Below are positions 1 through 8,346 of a DNA stretch of 34,028 nt, piece by piece. Both the position numbers and the translations under genes were made by a program. This DNA comes from UBA1672 sp964587815 (lineage in GTDB: Bacteria; Pseudomonadota; Alphaproteobacteria; Micavibrionales; Micavibrionaceae). A model generated the notes under the pieces. It saw nothing but the letters and a program-made list of their open reading frames with translations. It did no database searches and was not told the origin of the DNA. The stretch's first letter is position 1. Every line of letters begins with the position of its first letter. The DNA lies in assembly GCA_964587815.1 (NCBI GenBank), contig CAZPMH010000021.1:1-34028 (forward strand). Reading direction: 5' to 3'.

Positions 1-13
1 AGGGGAATGAATA

Positions 14-853
14 TTGGTCTCCGTTTCCAAAACATATGAATATGTTAACGACCTTGAGGTGAAGGATCGCCACAAAAATTACGTCCTTAAAACCGCGAGG
101 GCGCGGGAAATCGTCTCTAACCTGCCGCATCCTGAAAATGTTGTCAGGGACATCGAAACCGTACCCGACGTTGATGTTGATTTGCTCATTTCAACAACCG
201 ACGACCTGCCTGATATGATCAAACGGCAGATAAAAACATCTGAAAATAAAAACAAATTCACCAAAAAAAGCCTGCTGGGGCTTTGCATGAGCGGCCGCGG
301 AATGCCCGTGGAGATTTTCCTGCACGAACATCCCATGATCTCTCGCGATCCCTCTGGCGAGCTGTTTGAGGAGGTGGTCTGGCATGAACTCGTGCACGGC
401 CTCGAAGGCGTTGAGATGAACAAAGACGGGTCGTTCAGGCGCCATATGCCCTGGTCATATAAATTGCAGCAAACCATGCTGTCTATCGATGAACAAAACG
501 ATCATGACGCGGATATGTTCGCCGATGAAAGGGTAAGGCCGCATATATCATACTTGCGCAGCGGCACGACATTGCAGGAAAACGTGTCAGAAGTCTTTGC
601 CCGCCTCGCGGTCATTTACATGTACGAAATCAAGGATACGGGGCTGGCCCTGACTTCCGCAGAAGATTTATTCAACCTGTTTTCCAGGCACGAAACCGCG
701 AAGAGGGGAACGAGAAAAGAAATCAACATTTTTGACTCTTTAAGGGCGCTGCGAACATTTTCCGAAGAAGCGCAGCAATTATTCATTCAGGAAAGCGACG
801 AGCTGGTTACCCACATCGCAAGGCTCTACGGTTGTAATACGAATAAACAATAA
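14..853 (+). CDS. Putative zinc metallopeptidase (HExxH), lethal-factor-like fold suspected
   Basis: The 279-residue product carries an HELVH motif at residues 124-128 (VVWHELVHGLE), the classic zinc-binding signature in which two His bind zinc and Glu activates water. About 65 residues later, ENVSEVFARLA (190-199) offers Glu190 or Glu193 as third ligand; the E-x-FA pattern recalls ATLF/anthrax-lethal-factor-type peptidases. I see no signal peptide or membrane segment, so it is probably cytoplasmic or exported by a non-Sec route. The start is the TTG at 14: a stop codon lies in frame at 8-10, no in-frame ATG occurs nearby, and an AGGGG sequence at 1-5 sits at good spacing. The seven residues before the motif are acidic/hydrophobic as in such active-site helices. 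Substrate is unknown. Family assignment is inference from the motif only. Confidence 0.6.
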   Translation: MVSVSKTYEYVNDLEVKDRHKNYVLKTARAREIVSNLPHPENVVRDIETVPDVDVDLLISTTDDLPDMIKRQIKTSENKNKFTKKSLLGLCMSGRGMPVEIFLHEHPMISRDPSGELFEEVVWHELVHGLEGVEMNKDGSFRRHMPWSYKLQQTMLSIDEQNDHDADMFADERVRPHISYLRSGTTLQENVSEVFARLAVIYMYEIKDTGLALTSAEDLFNLFSRHETAKRGTRKEINIFDSLRALRTFSEEAQQLFIQESDELVTHIARLYGCNTNKQ

Positions 854-932
854 GAAAACCCATACGTTTCTCGCTATAATTTTTCCTCCGCACATAAGCT
901 ACAGCTTCACAATTTGATGCGCAGTGACAGCT

Positions 933-1718
933 TTATCTGTCAAGAATAGCATCAGCAATTTTAACAGTCTGCGCTTGAGTAAGATATAAATTGGCCTTAT
1001 CGCCATCTGTGCTCACAACGGCTTCTTCATAAGGAATACTAAAGGTTGAGGGAACGCCATCAACGACCAGCTCTTTGCTTATATCAAAATATATGCGCTT
1101 GGCCTCATTATCTTTATAAGTCACTTCGCTAACACGGCCTGTTAAGCGCCCTTCATGGTCGTAAACATTTGCATCCCGTAAAGTGCGCAGGCTCAATTCA
1201 TCTCGTTCTTCTGATGCGGGCGCGACGTCTTCTTCCAATTCTTCATCATCAATGGACATACGGACATCGCCTTCCGGGTTTACGAAGGCAACATCATCAG
1301 CGGGGAGGGAGCTGAGTTCTAATTCTTTACCTGCATCTTGTTCGCCAACAACAATTTCTTCCAAATCACCGCTCTCTTTATCGACAACAACATCATAAAC
1401 GCGCCCTGCAACATCGCCGTCTTTACCGAAAACATGGTTTCCAACCGTATCGGGCAAGGAATTGGGGTATTTCTTCGCCTTGAGCTGAGAGAGTGCATTG
1501 TCATCTATTGTTGATGAAGTAGAGATCGGGCCGCTTGGCCCCAGTGCGCTGGTAATGCCATGCGGTAAAAAATCGACAATGGGAGAAACGACTTTCTCTA
1601 TAGAGCGCCCGATATCATCAACAGGCGTTTTCTTAAAAACGTTGTCAAACGCTGCGCCCTCGACCGCAAGCAAACCAACAACAGCACCGATACCCAATAT
1701 ATTATATATGCCTGACAT
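933..1718 (-). CDS. PRC-barrel domain protein, membrane-anchored or exported
   Basis: A 261-residue protein with a hydrophobic N-terminal stretch (about residues 5-23, IYNILGIGAVVGLLAVEGA) that could be a signal or anchor. Two PRC-barrel-like repeats follow: one around residues 85-150 (VGNHVFGKDGDVAGRVYD) and one around 180-250 (DANVYDHEGRLTGRVSEV). PRC-barrels are small beta barrels found in RimM, photosynthetic reaction-centre H subunits and many stress-related envelope proteins of Alphaproteobacteria. A highly acidic linker (DDEELEEDVAPASEERDE) separates the two. The gene is convergent with the metallopeptidase gene. A short inverted repeat (TGACAG/CTGTCA, 925-942) overlaps its stop codon. 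The molecular role is unknown; the domain call is good. Confidence 0.7.
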   Translation of the reverse strand: MSGIYNILGIGAVVGLLAVEGAAFDNVFKKTPVDDIGRSIEKVVSPIVDFLPHGITSALGPSGPISTSSTIDDNALSQLKAKKYPNSLPDTVGNHVFGKDGDVAGRVYDVVVDKESGDLEEIVVGEQDAGKELELSSLPADDVAFVNPEGDVRMSIDDEELEEDVAPASEERDELSLRTLRDANVYDHEGRLTGRVSEVTYKDNEAKRIYFDISKELVVDGVPSTFSIPYEEAVVSTDGDKANLYLTQAQTVKIADAILDR

Positions 1719-1849
1719 AGCATTCTGCCTTTTTCGTGATTATTTTTTGTTCTTACAGAAAGACAAACGAAAAAAACACATCAGAGTTCCGTGAGTGGTT
1801 CAGAACACCCGAAGACACAAAGAAGATTTCAAAGAAAAAATGTCAGTGA

Positions 1850-4348
1850 TCATGCATCAGGACGTGGCGCATCATCTTCTTCGATTTGCGCCATCATCGC
1901 CCCGCGAACGGCGTCTTGAATCTTGCGAGAAATCTGTAAACCGTCTCGCGTTTGAACTTTAAAAACATCAACAGATTGATGCCCGCGTTCTGTAATCAGG
2001 GCGTGCGTCAAATTTAAATCCATATCACTAATCACTGAAGTCAAAGCGTGCAACAGATGCGGGCGCGCTCTTGCCGTCACTTTGATGCTGGTCTCTGTCT
2101 CGGAGAGGGCATTCGAAAATTCCACCTGGGGATCAACATCAAACACTTGGTTTTTAGGGTTCTTTGACGGATCATTAAACGCGGCAACCGGCGCAATTTT
2201 AATACGCTCCTCTGCTGCAATCGCTTTGGTCAACGCTTCAACAAGCGTCTCGCCCTGACGTTCTGTATGCATTTGGCCAACAGAGTTCTGAACAACGAAA
2301 CGATTCACCGCCATCGTCTCGCCATTTCCATCGGACAATGTCGAAATACGCGCATTCAGAACGCGTGATGAGCTACGATCAAGTGTGGCGGTAATATTCT
2401 CGAGCAAATATGGTTTGTCAGGCGTAATGACGGTTAAAACATCCGCACCTGCTCCTGCGTTTGCTGCAAATCGGACATAGGGCTCACCCGCTTCATAATC
2501 GTCAGGCAACTGTTGCGCTTTCCGATTAAATGTTGAATTCAGTCCTGAAATATTCTGTCTCGCACGCTCGTAAATCGTGTCCGCACGGTATGCAGCATGA
2601 GGTGATAATCGACCGGGCCCAAGCGCCAAGGTATCAGCCAGCGTCAAAACACGCAGCAATTCCAAATGCTTCAAATCCGGTATTTGTGCAGCAAAACGTT
2701 CAATCGCTTGCGGCTCATCAATATCTTCATATCGAGAAGTATGTTTGAGCAATAAATGGTTTTGCGCCAGCCATGTGGCACGCTCCAAATTCTCCTCTTC
2801 AAGTCCGAGGCGCACCCCTGCCGTTTCTATCACAGCCTTGTTAAAGCCTTTCATGTCATCAGTATCGGCGGCCTTATAAACATCGTGCAACAATAACGCA
2901 ACGGCAAGCACAGCGCGGTCATCTGAGGTCAAATTCTCCGCAATGCCGGAGGCCGTAGGGGATAAATCCGCATGCTCCTGATTGGCAATATCGCTCACAT
3001 TACCAATTGCGACAATCGTGTGCTGGTCGACCGTGTAAGCGTGATAAGGGTCAAACTGAATCAAATCTCTGATCGGCGCAAGCTCAGGAACCATGCGCGC
3101 CAGCACGTCATTTTTGTTCATCTGTATTAATGTGTCAGCGGCATCATCATGAGAAAGAATGCCGAGCATAACGCGGTTGGCATCTTCATTTTGAACAAAC
3201 GCATCATCAATAAGCGCAGCATTTTGACGAACAGAATGCACCGCATGGTGGCTTAGGCTTTCACCCTTCTCAACGCGCTGTTTATAAATTTCAAGAATTT
3301 GCATCGGGTCGTCAACCGGCCCGTCAAAATCAAGAACATTGTCGGAAATCGTACCTGGTGGCTTGATATCAAGCTGATCCGCAACATCACTGCACACCAT
3401 TTTGGCATAATGCGAAATCTCACGCGTTGCCTGAAAATAATCGCGCATAAAATCAACAACGTTGTCATATCCCAAACGCTGCGCAATCTCTGGCTGCGCG
3501 TTCGAATAAAGCGTATCATCTTCCTTACCAGCGATCTCATGTAAATGCGCACGTATATCAAAAAGAAAAGAATAAGCCTGATCAGCCGTCTCAGCTTCTT
3601 GCTTGCTGAGAAGGGCGGTGTCAACATCAGAAACGCCTGAACCGTTATGCGCCTTACTTACCCATTGCGCCGTCTGATAACCGCGCAACGCGCCATATCC
3701 GTTTTTCACATCTGGCTCAATGACGGCATAGCGCCCGCCTGCAGTCTTGCCGCCTTCGGCTTTTGAATGCTCAACATCTTCAAAATGCGCAAGCCTTTTA
3801 TCATATTCTTCAAATTTGCTTTGAACAAAAGCCTTGCGATCCCGATCGCTGACCGCCTCAAGCTTTTTATCCATCTCGGCGAATAGGGCAGGGCTACCCC
3901 ACCCGTGACGGCGATCAATCAACTGCGTCCATGTCTCTTGGTCGCCAAGCGCATCTTCTACACAATGATCAGGCGTTCTGATCGCAACCGAACTCAGGTC
4001 AAAGCCGCCATCCATCATCGCCATGTTAAGCTTTGTAAATCTCTCACGGAAATCAGCTTGGTCTTCAGGAATTGTTTGACCGTCAAACAAGGACGGGTCG
4101 ACCACAAGAAAAACATCCAAATCAGAAAAAGGAGATAGCTCCTGACGGCCATTTGCCCCTGTGAAAACAAGCGCAGCCTTATCAGCATAATCACCCAGAA
4201 AATGGTCGGCGACCTTGCTGACCGCGTTATCGACCATATCATTAAGCGCACGCGTAAGAGCCGGGCGGTCGATAGATCCGTCCTTTAACTGCTCTAAGAG
4301 CTCAGCTCTCTGAGCCTTCATTTCTTTTTTTAATTCGATGGGGTTCAT
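1850..4348 (-). CDS. glnD: Bifunctional PII uridylyltransferase/uridylyl-removing enzyme GlnD
   Basis: GlnD senses glutamine and adds or removes UMP on PII proteins, controlling nitrogen assimilation. Domains appear in the usual order. The nucleotidyltransferase has GANGRQELSPFSDLDVF at 64-80, with Asp76 and Asp78 as metal ligands. The linker has EPDVKNGYGALRGYQT at 211-226. The HD domain has YHAYTVDQHT at 435-444 and LLLHDVYK at 485-492. Two C-terminal ACT domains lie near 635-710 and 753-820. At 832 residues it is shorter than many alphaproteobacterial GlnD proteins (about 930). Two departures are visible: the usual GGLRD of the linker reads GALRG, and the His expected in the GDHS segment after the HD pair is absent (AADTDDMKGF). 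Removal of UMP could therefore differ. A weak TATTAT -10-like element lies upstream (about 4390). Confidence 0.93.
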   Translation of the reverse strand: MNPIELKKEMKAQRAELLEQLKDGSIDRPALTRALNDMVDNAVSKVADHFLGDYADKAALVFTGANGRQELSPFSDLDVFLVVDPSLFDGQTIPEDQADFRERFTKLNMAMMDGGFDLSSVAIRTPDHCVEDALGDQETWTQLIDRRHGWGSPALFAEMDKKLEAVSDRDRKAFVQSKFEEYDKRLAHFEDVEHSKAEGGKTAGGRYAVIEPDVKNGYGALRGYQTAQWVSKAHNGSGVSDVDTALLSKQEAETADQAYSFLFDIRAHLHEIAGKEDDTLYSNAQPEIAQRLGYDNVVDFMRDYFQATREISHYAKMVCSDVADQLDIKPPGTISDNVLDFDGPVDDPMQILEIYKQRVEKGESLSHHAVHSVRQNAALIDDAFVQNEDANRVMLGILSHDDAADTLIQMNKNDVLARMVPELAPIRDLIQFDPYHAYTVDQHTIVAIGNVSDIANQEHADLSPTASGIAENLTSDDRAVLAVALLLHDVYKAADTDDMKGFNKAVIETAGVRLGLEEENLERATWLAQNHLLLKHTSRYEDIDEPQAIERFAAQIPDLKHLELLRVLTLADTLALGPGRLSPHAAYRADTIYERARQNISGLNSTFNRKAQQLPDDYEAGEPYVRFAANAGAGADVLTVITPDKPYLLENITATLDRSSSRVLNARISTLSDGNGETMAVNRFVVQNSVGQMHTERQGETLVEALTKAIAAEERIKIAPVAAFNDPSKNPKNQVFDVDPQVEFSNALSETETSIKVTARARPHLLHALTSVISDMDLNLTHALITERGHQSVDVFKVQTRDGLQISRKIQDAVRGAMMAQIEEDDAPRPDA

Positions 4349-4437
4349 GTATCACCCAACCCGTATTTTTAAATTTTGCCTATAATACAGGAGTTTAAAG
4401 GAAAAAAGCAAGTTTATATCAAGAGCGAACCTTAACG

Positions 4438-5340
4438 CTACTTCTGCAAAACCAGCGTTGTCCAAGTCTCAAAATCATAACGACCTTTCAGCTTGAGATC
4501 GTACCCCTCATAAGCACTTGCAACCAAATCAGCCTGCTCAATCAACATGCCTGACAAAACGCAATATCCGTTATCATCCAAAACGCTAACCAAATCGCCC
4601 GCCATCTCAATCACAGGCCCGGCCAAAATATTAGCAAGGATCAGCTCGTAAGGCTTTTTCGTACCAACCTCAGGCGTATGAAATCCATCACCGCAAGCGG
4701 TTAACAAAGCCCCGCCACTCAATGCAACGCCGTTCATTTCTGCATGACGACGCGTGACCACAATACTTTCCGCATCATTATCAACAGCAAGAATAGGGCT
4801 CTTCCATAATTTCCAAGCCGCAAGCGCCAAAATGCCTGACCCTGTACCCATATCCAGAATATTCCACGGGCACACGCCTTTACCCTTCAAATCAAGCATC
4901 GCTTGCATGCACCCTTTGGTGGTCTCATGCTCACCCGAACCAAACGCCGTGGCGGCGTCAACCTTAAGGCCGATTTGCGCCTCGGGCACGTCATCCTCAT
5001 AATGGCTGCCATAAATAAAAAACGGCCCGATTGAAAATGGCTGAAACCCTTTGTATGCCTCTTCCAGCCAGTTCAAGTCAGGCGTCTCTTCAACCGTGAA
5101 ATGATCCGCGGTAATCTCAAGCGCAACCTCATGCGCAGCCGCCTGCAAGCTGAGCCGTGCAACCATGTCATCACGCGGCGGTACGTCATCCATCAGCCAC
5201 TCTAAAATCCAGTGATTTTGATGCTTACGATCCTCCCGCACGGCAGAGGCACTATGCGATATATCAATAAACGCCTCGCTTAACAGATAAGCAAGGTCAT
5301 CAGGCAAATCAGCATGGGTATGATATCGAACGGTAAACAT
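4438..5340 (-). CDS. prmA: Ribosomal protein L11 methyltransferase PrmA
   Basis: PrmA trimethylates lysines and the N-terminus of ribosomal protein L11 using S-adenosylmethionine. The 300-residue product shows the N-terminal substrate-recognition domain, then AFGSGEHETT at 132-141 (family form AFGTGxHxTT), SAM-binding motif I LDMGTGSGIL at 162-171, an acidic ribose-binding end of strand 2 (AVDNDAES, 185-192), and the catalytic-loop motif LANILAGP at 235-242. Its substrate gene, rplK, is in this window at 28534, although far away. prmA lies just downstream of a terminator closing the preceding TIGR02300 gene and 89 bases upstream of glnD. It probably has its own promoter or depends on readthrough. 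Assignment is secure. Confidence 0.92.
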   Translation of the reverse strand: MFTVRYHTHADLPDDLAYLLSEAFIDISHSASAVREDRKHQNHWILEWLMDDVPPRDDMVARLSLQAAAHEVALEITADHFTVEETPDLNWLEEAYKGFQPFSIGPFFIYGSHYEDDVPEAQIGLKVDAATAFGSGEHETTKGCMQAMLDLKGKGVCPWNILDMGTGSGILALAAWKLWKSPILAVDNDAESIVVTRRHAEMNGVALSGGALLTACGDGFHTPEVGTKKPYELILANILAGPVIEMAGDLVSVLDDNGYCVLSGMLIEQADLVASAYEGYDLKLKGRYDFETWTTLVLQK

Positions 5341-5361
5341 AGGTCAGGGTAATTATCCTAT

Positions 5362-5391
5362 AAAAAAGGGGCCGCATACAGCACAGCCCCC
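5362..5391 (-). terminator. Intrinsic terminator of the TIGR02300 gene
   Basis: On the minus strand a GGGGC/GCCCC stem with some extra internal pairing (loop about 13 bases) is followed directly by TTTTTT. It lies 24 bases after the TIGR02300 stop codon and 22 bases before the prmA start, so it separates these two same-strand genes. Confidence 0.7.
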
Positions 5392-5414
5392 TCAAAAAAT
5401 AGTGAAATGATTAT

Positions 5415-5852
5415 TTAATCATCGTCATCTTCATCTAAAAGCGTGTCATCATCCGCATCCAAATCATCGACGATCGGATCATCAAAATCAGGAATATCAT
5501 CCAGATCGTCATCATCGTCGTTATTGTCATCATCATCAGAATCGGCGACTTTCGGCTTTTCATCAACATCATCAAGGCTCACCACCTCAACGCCGTCATC
5601 CTCTTCTTCCAAATCATCATCATCGCTCTCATCAACGGTCTTCTTCTCCGCCTCTTTAACCGCCGCAGTATCAGCCTTCTTCTCAGCTGCTGGTGTACGA
5701 CCACGGCGAGATTTCAATTTTACCTCACCGGTAAATTCAGTGTCACAAGACGGGCAAACAATCGGTCTGTTATTCATATCGTAAAACCGAGCGCCACAAT
5801 TTGTGCAAATACGTTTTAATCCCATAGGATTCGAAGCTGCTGCTGTACTCAC
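5415..5852 (-). CDS. TIGR02300 family protein, zinc ribbon with acidic tail
   Basis: A 145-residue protein with a four-cysteine zinc ribbon at the N-terminus (CTNC at 16-19 and CPSC at 33-36, around the signature GARFYDMNNRPIVCP), a short basic patch (KLKSRRGRTP, 46-55) and a long, low-complexity tail made largely of Asp and Glu. This architecture is that of the alphaproteobacterial TIGR02300 family, whose function I do not know to be established. The acidic tail may mimic nucleic acid or bind basic proteins such as ribosomal proteins; that is speculation, though prmA is its neighbour. A strong GAGGAG ribosome-binding site precedes the ATG. A TTGACA hexamer on the minus strand (5929-5934) could be part of its promoter, but no convincing -10 was found. 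Confidence 0.85.
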   Translation of the reverse strand: MSTAAASNPMGLKRICTNCGARFYDMNNRPIVCPSCDTEFTGEVKLKSRRGRTPAAEKKADTAAVKEAEKKTVDESDDDDLEEEDDGVEVVSLDDVDEKPKVADSDDDDNNDDDDDLDDIPDFDDPIVDDLDADDDTLLDEDDDD

Positions 5853-6003
5853 GTTGTAATTCTCCTCATCAAACTTGAATATTTGTATCTTTTATTATGC
5901 GCCTTGAATGACATGATTTTACGCATCCTGTCAATTATAAAACCCTGATAAAGTATTTCATAAGACTTTTATATTAAAATATTTTTTTGCTGAGCGAATA
6001 ATA

Positions 6004-6040
6004 ATGCAGGGTTCTAGACCTCAGGTGCTATTCCCTGTAT
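6004..6040. promoter_or_regulatory. Inverted repeat upstream of the fad block
   Basis: ATGCAGGG and CCCTGTAT pair (one G-T wobble) around a 21-base loop that itself contains CCTCAGG. It lies about 90-125 bases upstream of the thiolase start, in the 275-base divergent region between the TIGR02300 gene and fadA. It could be an operator for a fatty-acid regulator or simply a leader hairpin. It does not match the E. coli FadR consensus I know. Confidence 0.25.
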
Positions 6041-6127
6041 GATTATGCTTTAAATGAAAGCTAGTCAGCAAAATTTAAAACAGTCAAAGTTTATACACAT
6101 CTACGTGCAAACAAAAAGGGATTTATA

Positions 6128-7255
6128 ATGCAAAAATCAGTCGTCATATGTGGTTTCAAACGCTCGCCGATGCATTTCGCAAATAAGGGAGAGCTGGCAA
6201 AGGTGCGCCCTGATGATATGGCGGCAGAAATTGTAAAAGCCCTGGTTGCCTCAACAGGTGTGAACGCCGACGACATCGAAGATTTGGTCATGGGCTGTGC
6301 CTTCCCCGAAGCGGAGCAGGGCTTTAACATCGCCAAACTCGTCGCGGGTCATGCAGGTTTGCCGATCAGTGTCGCAGGCGCAACCGTGAACCGTTTTTGC
6401 GGCTCATCTATGACCGCGATCCACATCGCCGCAGGCATGATCCAAATGAACGCAGGTGAAGTATTCGTTTCCGCAGGTGTCGAAAGCATGAGCCGCATCC
6501 CGATGGGCGGCTTTAACCCAATGCCAAACCCGAAAATTTACGAAGAATATCCGCAAGCCTATATCAGCATGGGGGAAACAGCAGAAAACCTCGCGAAAAA
6601 ATATGAGATCAGCCGCGACGCACAGGAAGAATTTGCCGTAAACTCACATAAAAAGGCCGCCGCCGCCGCTGAGGGCGGAAAATTCGACGATGAAATCGTA
6701 GCCATCGGCGATGTGAAAACCGACGGCACAATCCGTCCTGATTCGAATGTTGAAAAACTATCGACGCTAAAGCCTGCCTTCTTGGCAGATGGAACCGTCA
6801 CCGCCGCAACATCCTCGCCCTTAACCGATGGATCCGCCGCCGTCTTGGTCTGTTCTGAGGAATATGCAGATAAGCACAAGTTAGACAAGCTCGCACGCAT
6901 CAAATCTGTTGCCGTGGCGGGGTGCGCCGCTGAAATTATGGGCATCGGCCCCGTTCCCGCAACCAACAAAGCTTTGGAGCGTGCAGGCTTGAAAATGGAT
7001 GATATCGACATCATCGAACTGAACGAAGCCTTCGCCGCTCAGGGGCTGTCGGTGCTCAAAGAACTCGGCGCAGATGTGGCAAAAGTCAATCTGGATGGCG
7101 GCGCAATCGCGCTCGGTCACCCGCTCGGCACATCAGGCGCGCGCATCACAGGCAAGGCCGCAAGCCTGCTAAAACGCGAAGGCGCAAAATACGCCCTCGC
7201 CACCATGTGCATCGGCGGTGGCCAAGGCGTCGCCACCGTGCTGGAGGCGATTTAA
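6128..7255 (+). CDS. fadA: Acetyl-CoA acyltransferase (3-ketoacyl-CoA thiolase)
   Basis: A thiolase catalysing the last beta-oxidation step, cleaving 3-ketoacyl-CoA with CoA to acetyl-CoA and a shortened acyl-CoA. The 375-residue protein has the acyl-accepting cysteine in NRFCGSSM (Cys91), the His in GGAIALGHPLGTSGAR (His331) and the second catalytic Cys in CIGGGQG (Cys361). It is slightly shorter than most FadA proteins (about 385-393). AAGGGA lies at good distance before the ATG. The next gene starts on the A of this gene's stop codon (TAATG), so they are translationally coupled. FadN-like and FadE-like genes follow, consistent with a degradative rather than a biosynthetic (PhaA-like) thiolase, although the sequence alone does not exclude the latter. 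Confidence 0.9.
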   Translation: MQKSVVICGFKRSPMHFANKGELAKVRPDDMAAEIVKALVASTGVNADDIEDLVMGCAFPEAEQGFNIAKLVAGHAGLPISVAGATVNRFCGSSMTAIHIAAGMIQMNAGEVFVSAGVESMSRIPMGGFNPMPNPKIYEEYPQAYISMGETAENLAKKYEISRDAQEEFAVNSHKKAAAAAEGGKFDDEIVAIGDVKTDGTIRPDSNVEKLSTLKPAFLADGTVTAATSSPLTDGSAAVLVCSEEYADKHKLDKLARIKSVAVAGCAAEIMGIGPVPATNKALERAGLKMDDIDIIELNEAFAAQGLSVLKELGADVAKVNLDGGAIALGHPLGTSGARITGKAASLLKREGAKYALATMCIGGGQGVATVLEAI

Positions 7256-7971
7256 TGTTGAAACTAAAGGCTGATTTATCCGAAGACAGCCAGCGCTCTT
7301 TGATTAAGGGAGCTTCAAGAACACTCGAACCTTTTGGTATCGGGGCATCAATGCTATCTGATCAACTTGCCTATTATCGTTTGAAATGTTTGGTTCAGAT
7401 AGTCGAAAAATCAAAAGTTTTGTTGCAAAGTCATGGGTATGATCCAGAGCCAGTTTCAAAAAAGTTCTTAGCAAGATTTATTGAAGAAGCGTCATACGAA
7501 GACGATCCAAATTTACAAGAGATGTGGGCTAATTTGCTCGCAAGTGAAAGCATAGAAGGCCAAAAATACGGCTATATAAATATTTTGCGTGAACTTGACA
7601 GTGAAGCGGCTGAATTGTTGCAGAATATTTACAAAAAATTTGAAGACAAAGACGACGTAGTTTTAAAGGCTACTCTTCAGCAACATCAAAGAGCTTTTGG
7701 TTTGGGTGAAGCTGAGTTTGACGTGAATATTTATAAAAATTCAGAATTTGTATACCTAGTTTGTTTTGGTCTTGAATCTGACAAACAAAGCAAAAAAACT
7801 AACGCAATTACTAATTCAAAATTACTAGATAAATTAGGTCTTATTCAATTAAACTCTTACCAAGGAAACTTGAAGTCTCCTAACGGAAAAGGCTACGCTC
7901 TATATGCTGTTTTGAACTTAATTGGTAAAGATTTTGTGGAAACTTGTAGCGGACAGAAAATAAAAGAATGA
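7255..7971 (+). CDS. Abi-alpha (DUF4393)-like protein, candidate abortive-infection gene
   Basis: A 238-residue protein. Residues about 20-110 match the DUF4393/Abi-alpha pattern as I remember it: a central hydrophobic/Gly segment, YYRLKCLVQIVEKSK, PVSKKFLARFIEEAS, and the hallmark YEDDPNLQEMWANLLAS. Pfam links this family with abortive phage infection; a mechanism is not known to me. The start is the ATG at 7255, which overlaps the thiolase stop and is preceded by GGAGG at 7243-7247. The 3' part is very AT-rich (14 of 60 bases are G or C in 7801-7860, against 40 of 60 in 6901-6960 of fadA), pointing to a foreign origin. It overlaps the next gene by ATGA. No transposase or repeats flank it. 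Position within a metabolic operon would give it host-controlled expression. Confidence 0.75.
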   Translation: MLKLKADLSEDSQRSLIKGASRTLEPFGIGASMLSDQLAYYRLKCLVQIVEKSKVLLQSHGYDPEPVSKKFLARFIEEASYEDDPNLQEMWANLLASESIEGQKYGYINILRELDSEAAELLQNIYKKFEDKDDVVLKATLQQHQRAFGLGEAEFDVNIYKNSEFVYLVCFGLESDKQSKKTNAITNSKLLDKLGLIQLNSYQGNLKSPNGKGYALYAVLNLIGKDFVETCSGQKIKE

Positions 7972-8315
7972 AGTTCTTCTACGAATCCAAAAGTCCCGAA
8001 TATTCCTACAATGTCGGCGCCGAATTCAGCAAAGGCAAGCTGCATATATCGGACTGGGCATTGGGGGATGTAATCGAAAAGATGCACGGTGATAGCGATA
8101 TTGAACATTTCTTGATTATTGGCGCCGGCAATGTCTACCGCTTCGTCAGGGCATGTGCGGATTGGGCGAGTTACAAAAAGCCGAAAAAAGACGCGTCAGA
8201 GAGCGAAATGATAGAAACACTATATGGCATTTTTAAAGGCAAAAAAGACTGCTTCATGACGATGAAATCGATACTGAAAAAGAACGAAATACCATACGAA
8301 TTTCAGGTGTGGTGA
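7968..8315 (+). CDS. Small protein of unknown function, partner of the Abi-alpha-like gene
   Basis: A 115-residue soluble protein that I do not recognise. Its start overlaps the previous stop codon by four bases (ATGA), implying co-translation with the Abi-alpha-like protein. Visible features are an N-terminal beta-rich stretch with aromatic residues (FFYESKSPEYSYNVG), a central VIEKMHGDSDIEHFLIIGAG segment, a Lys-rich helix (YKKPKKDASESEMIE) and a hydrophobic C-terminus (PYEFQVW). No signal peptide, membrane segment or catalytic motif is apparent. Its composition (28 of 60 G or C in 8041-8100) is closer to the host average than its partner's. It may be an accessory or antagonist of that protein, which is inference from gene coupling only. 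Confidence 0.7.
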   Translation: MKFFYESKSPEYSYNVGAEFSKGKLHISDWALGDVIEKMHGDSDIEHFLIIGAGNVYRFVRACADWASYKKPKKDASESEMIETLYGIFKGKKDCFMTMKSILKKNEIPYEFQVW

Positions 8316-8346
8316 AAATAGAATTAAACGGAAAGGATGATTGATA

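Noticed and set aside
5443..5784. A Ser-rich plus-strand reading frame of 113 codons
   Set aside because: It is the antisense of the Asp/Glu-rich tail of the TIGR02300 gene (GAT/GAC read backwards gives ATC/GTC/TCA-type codons) and has no ribosome-binding site or family resemblance.
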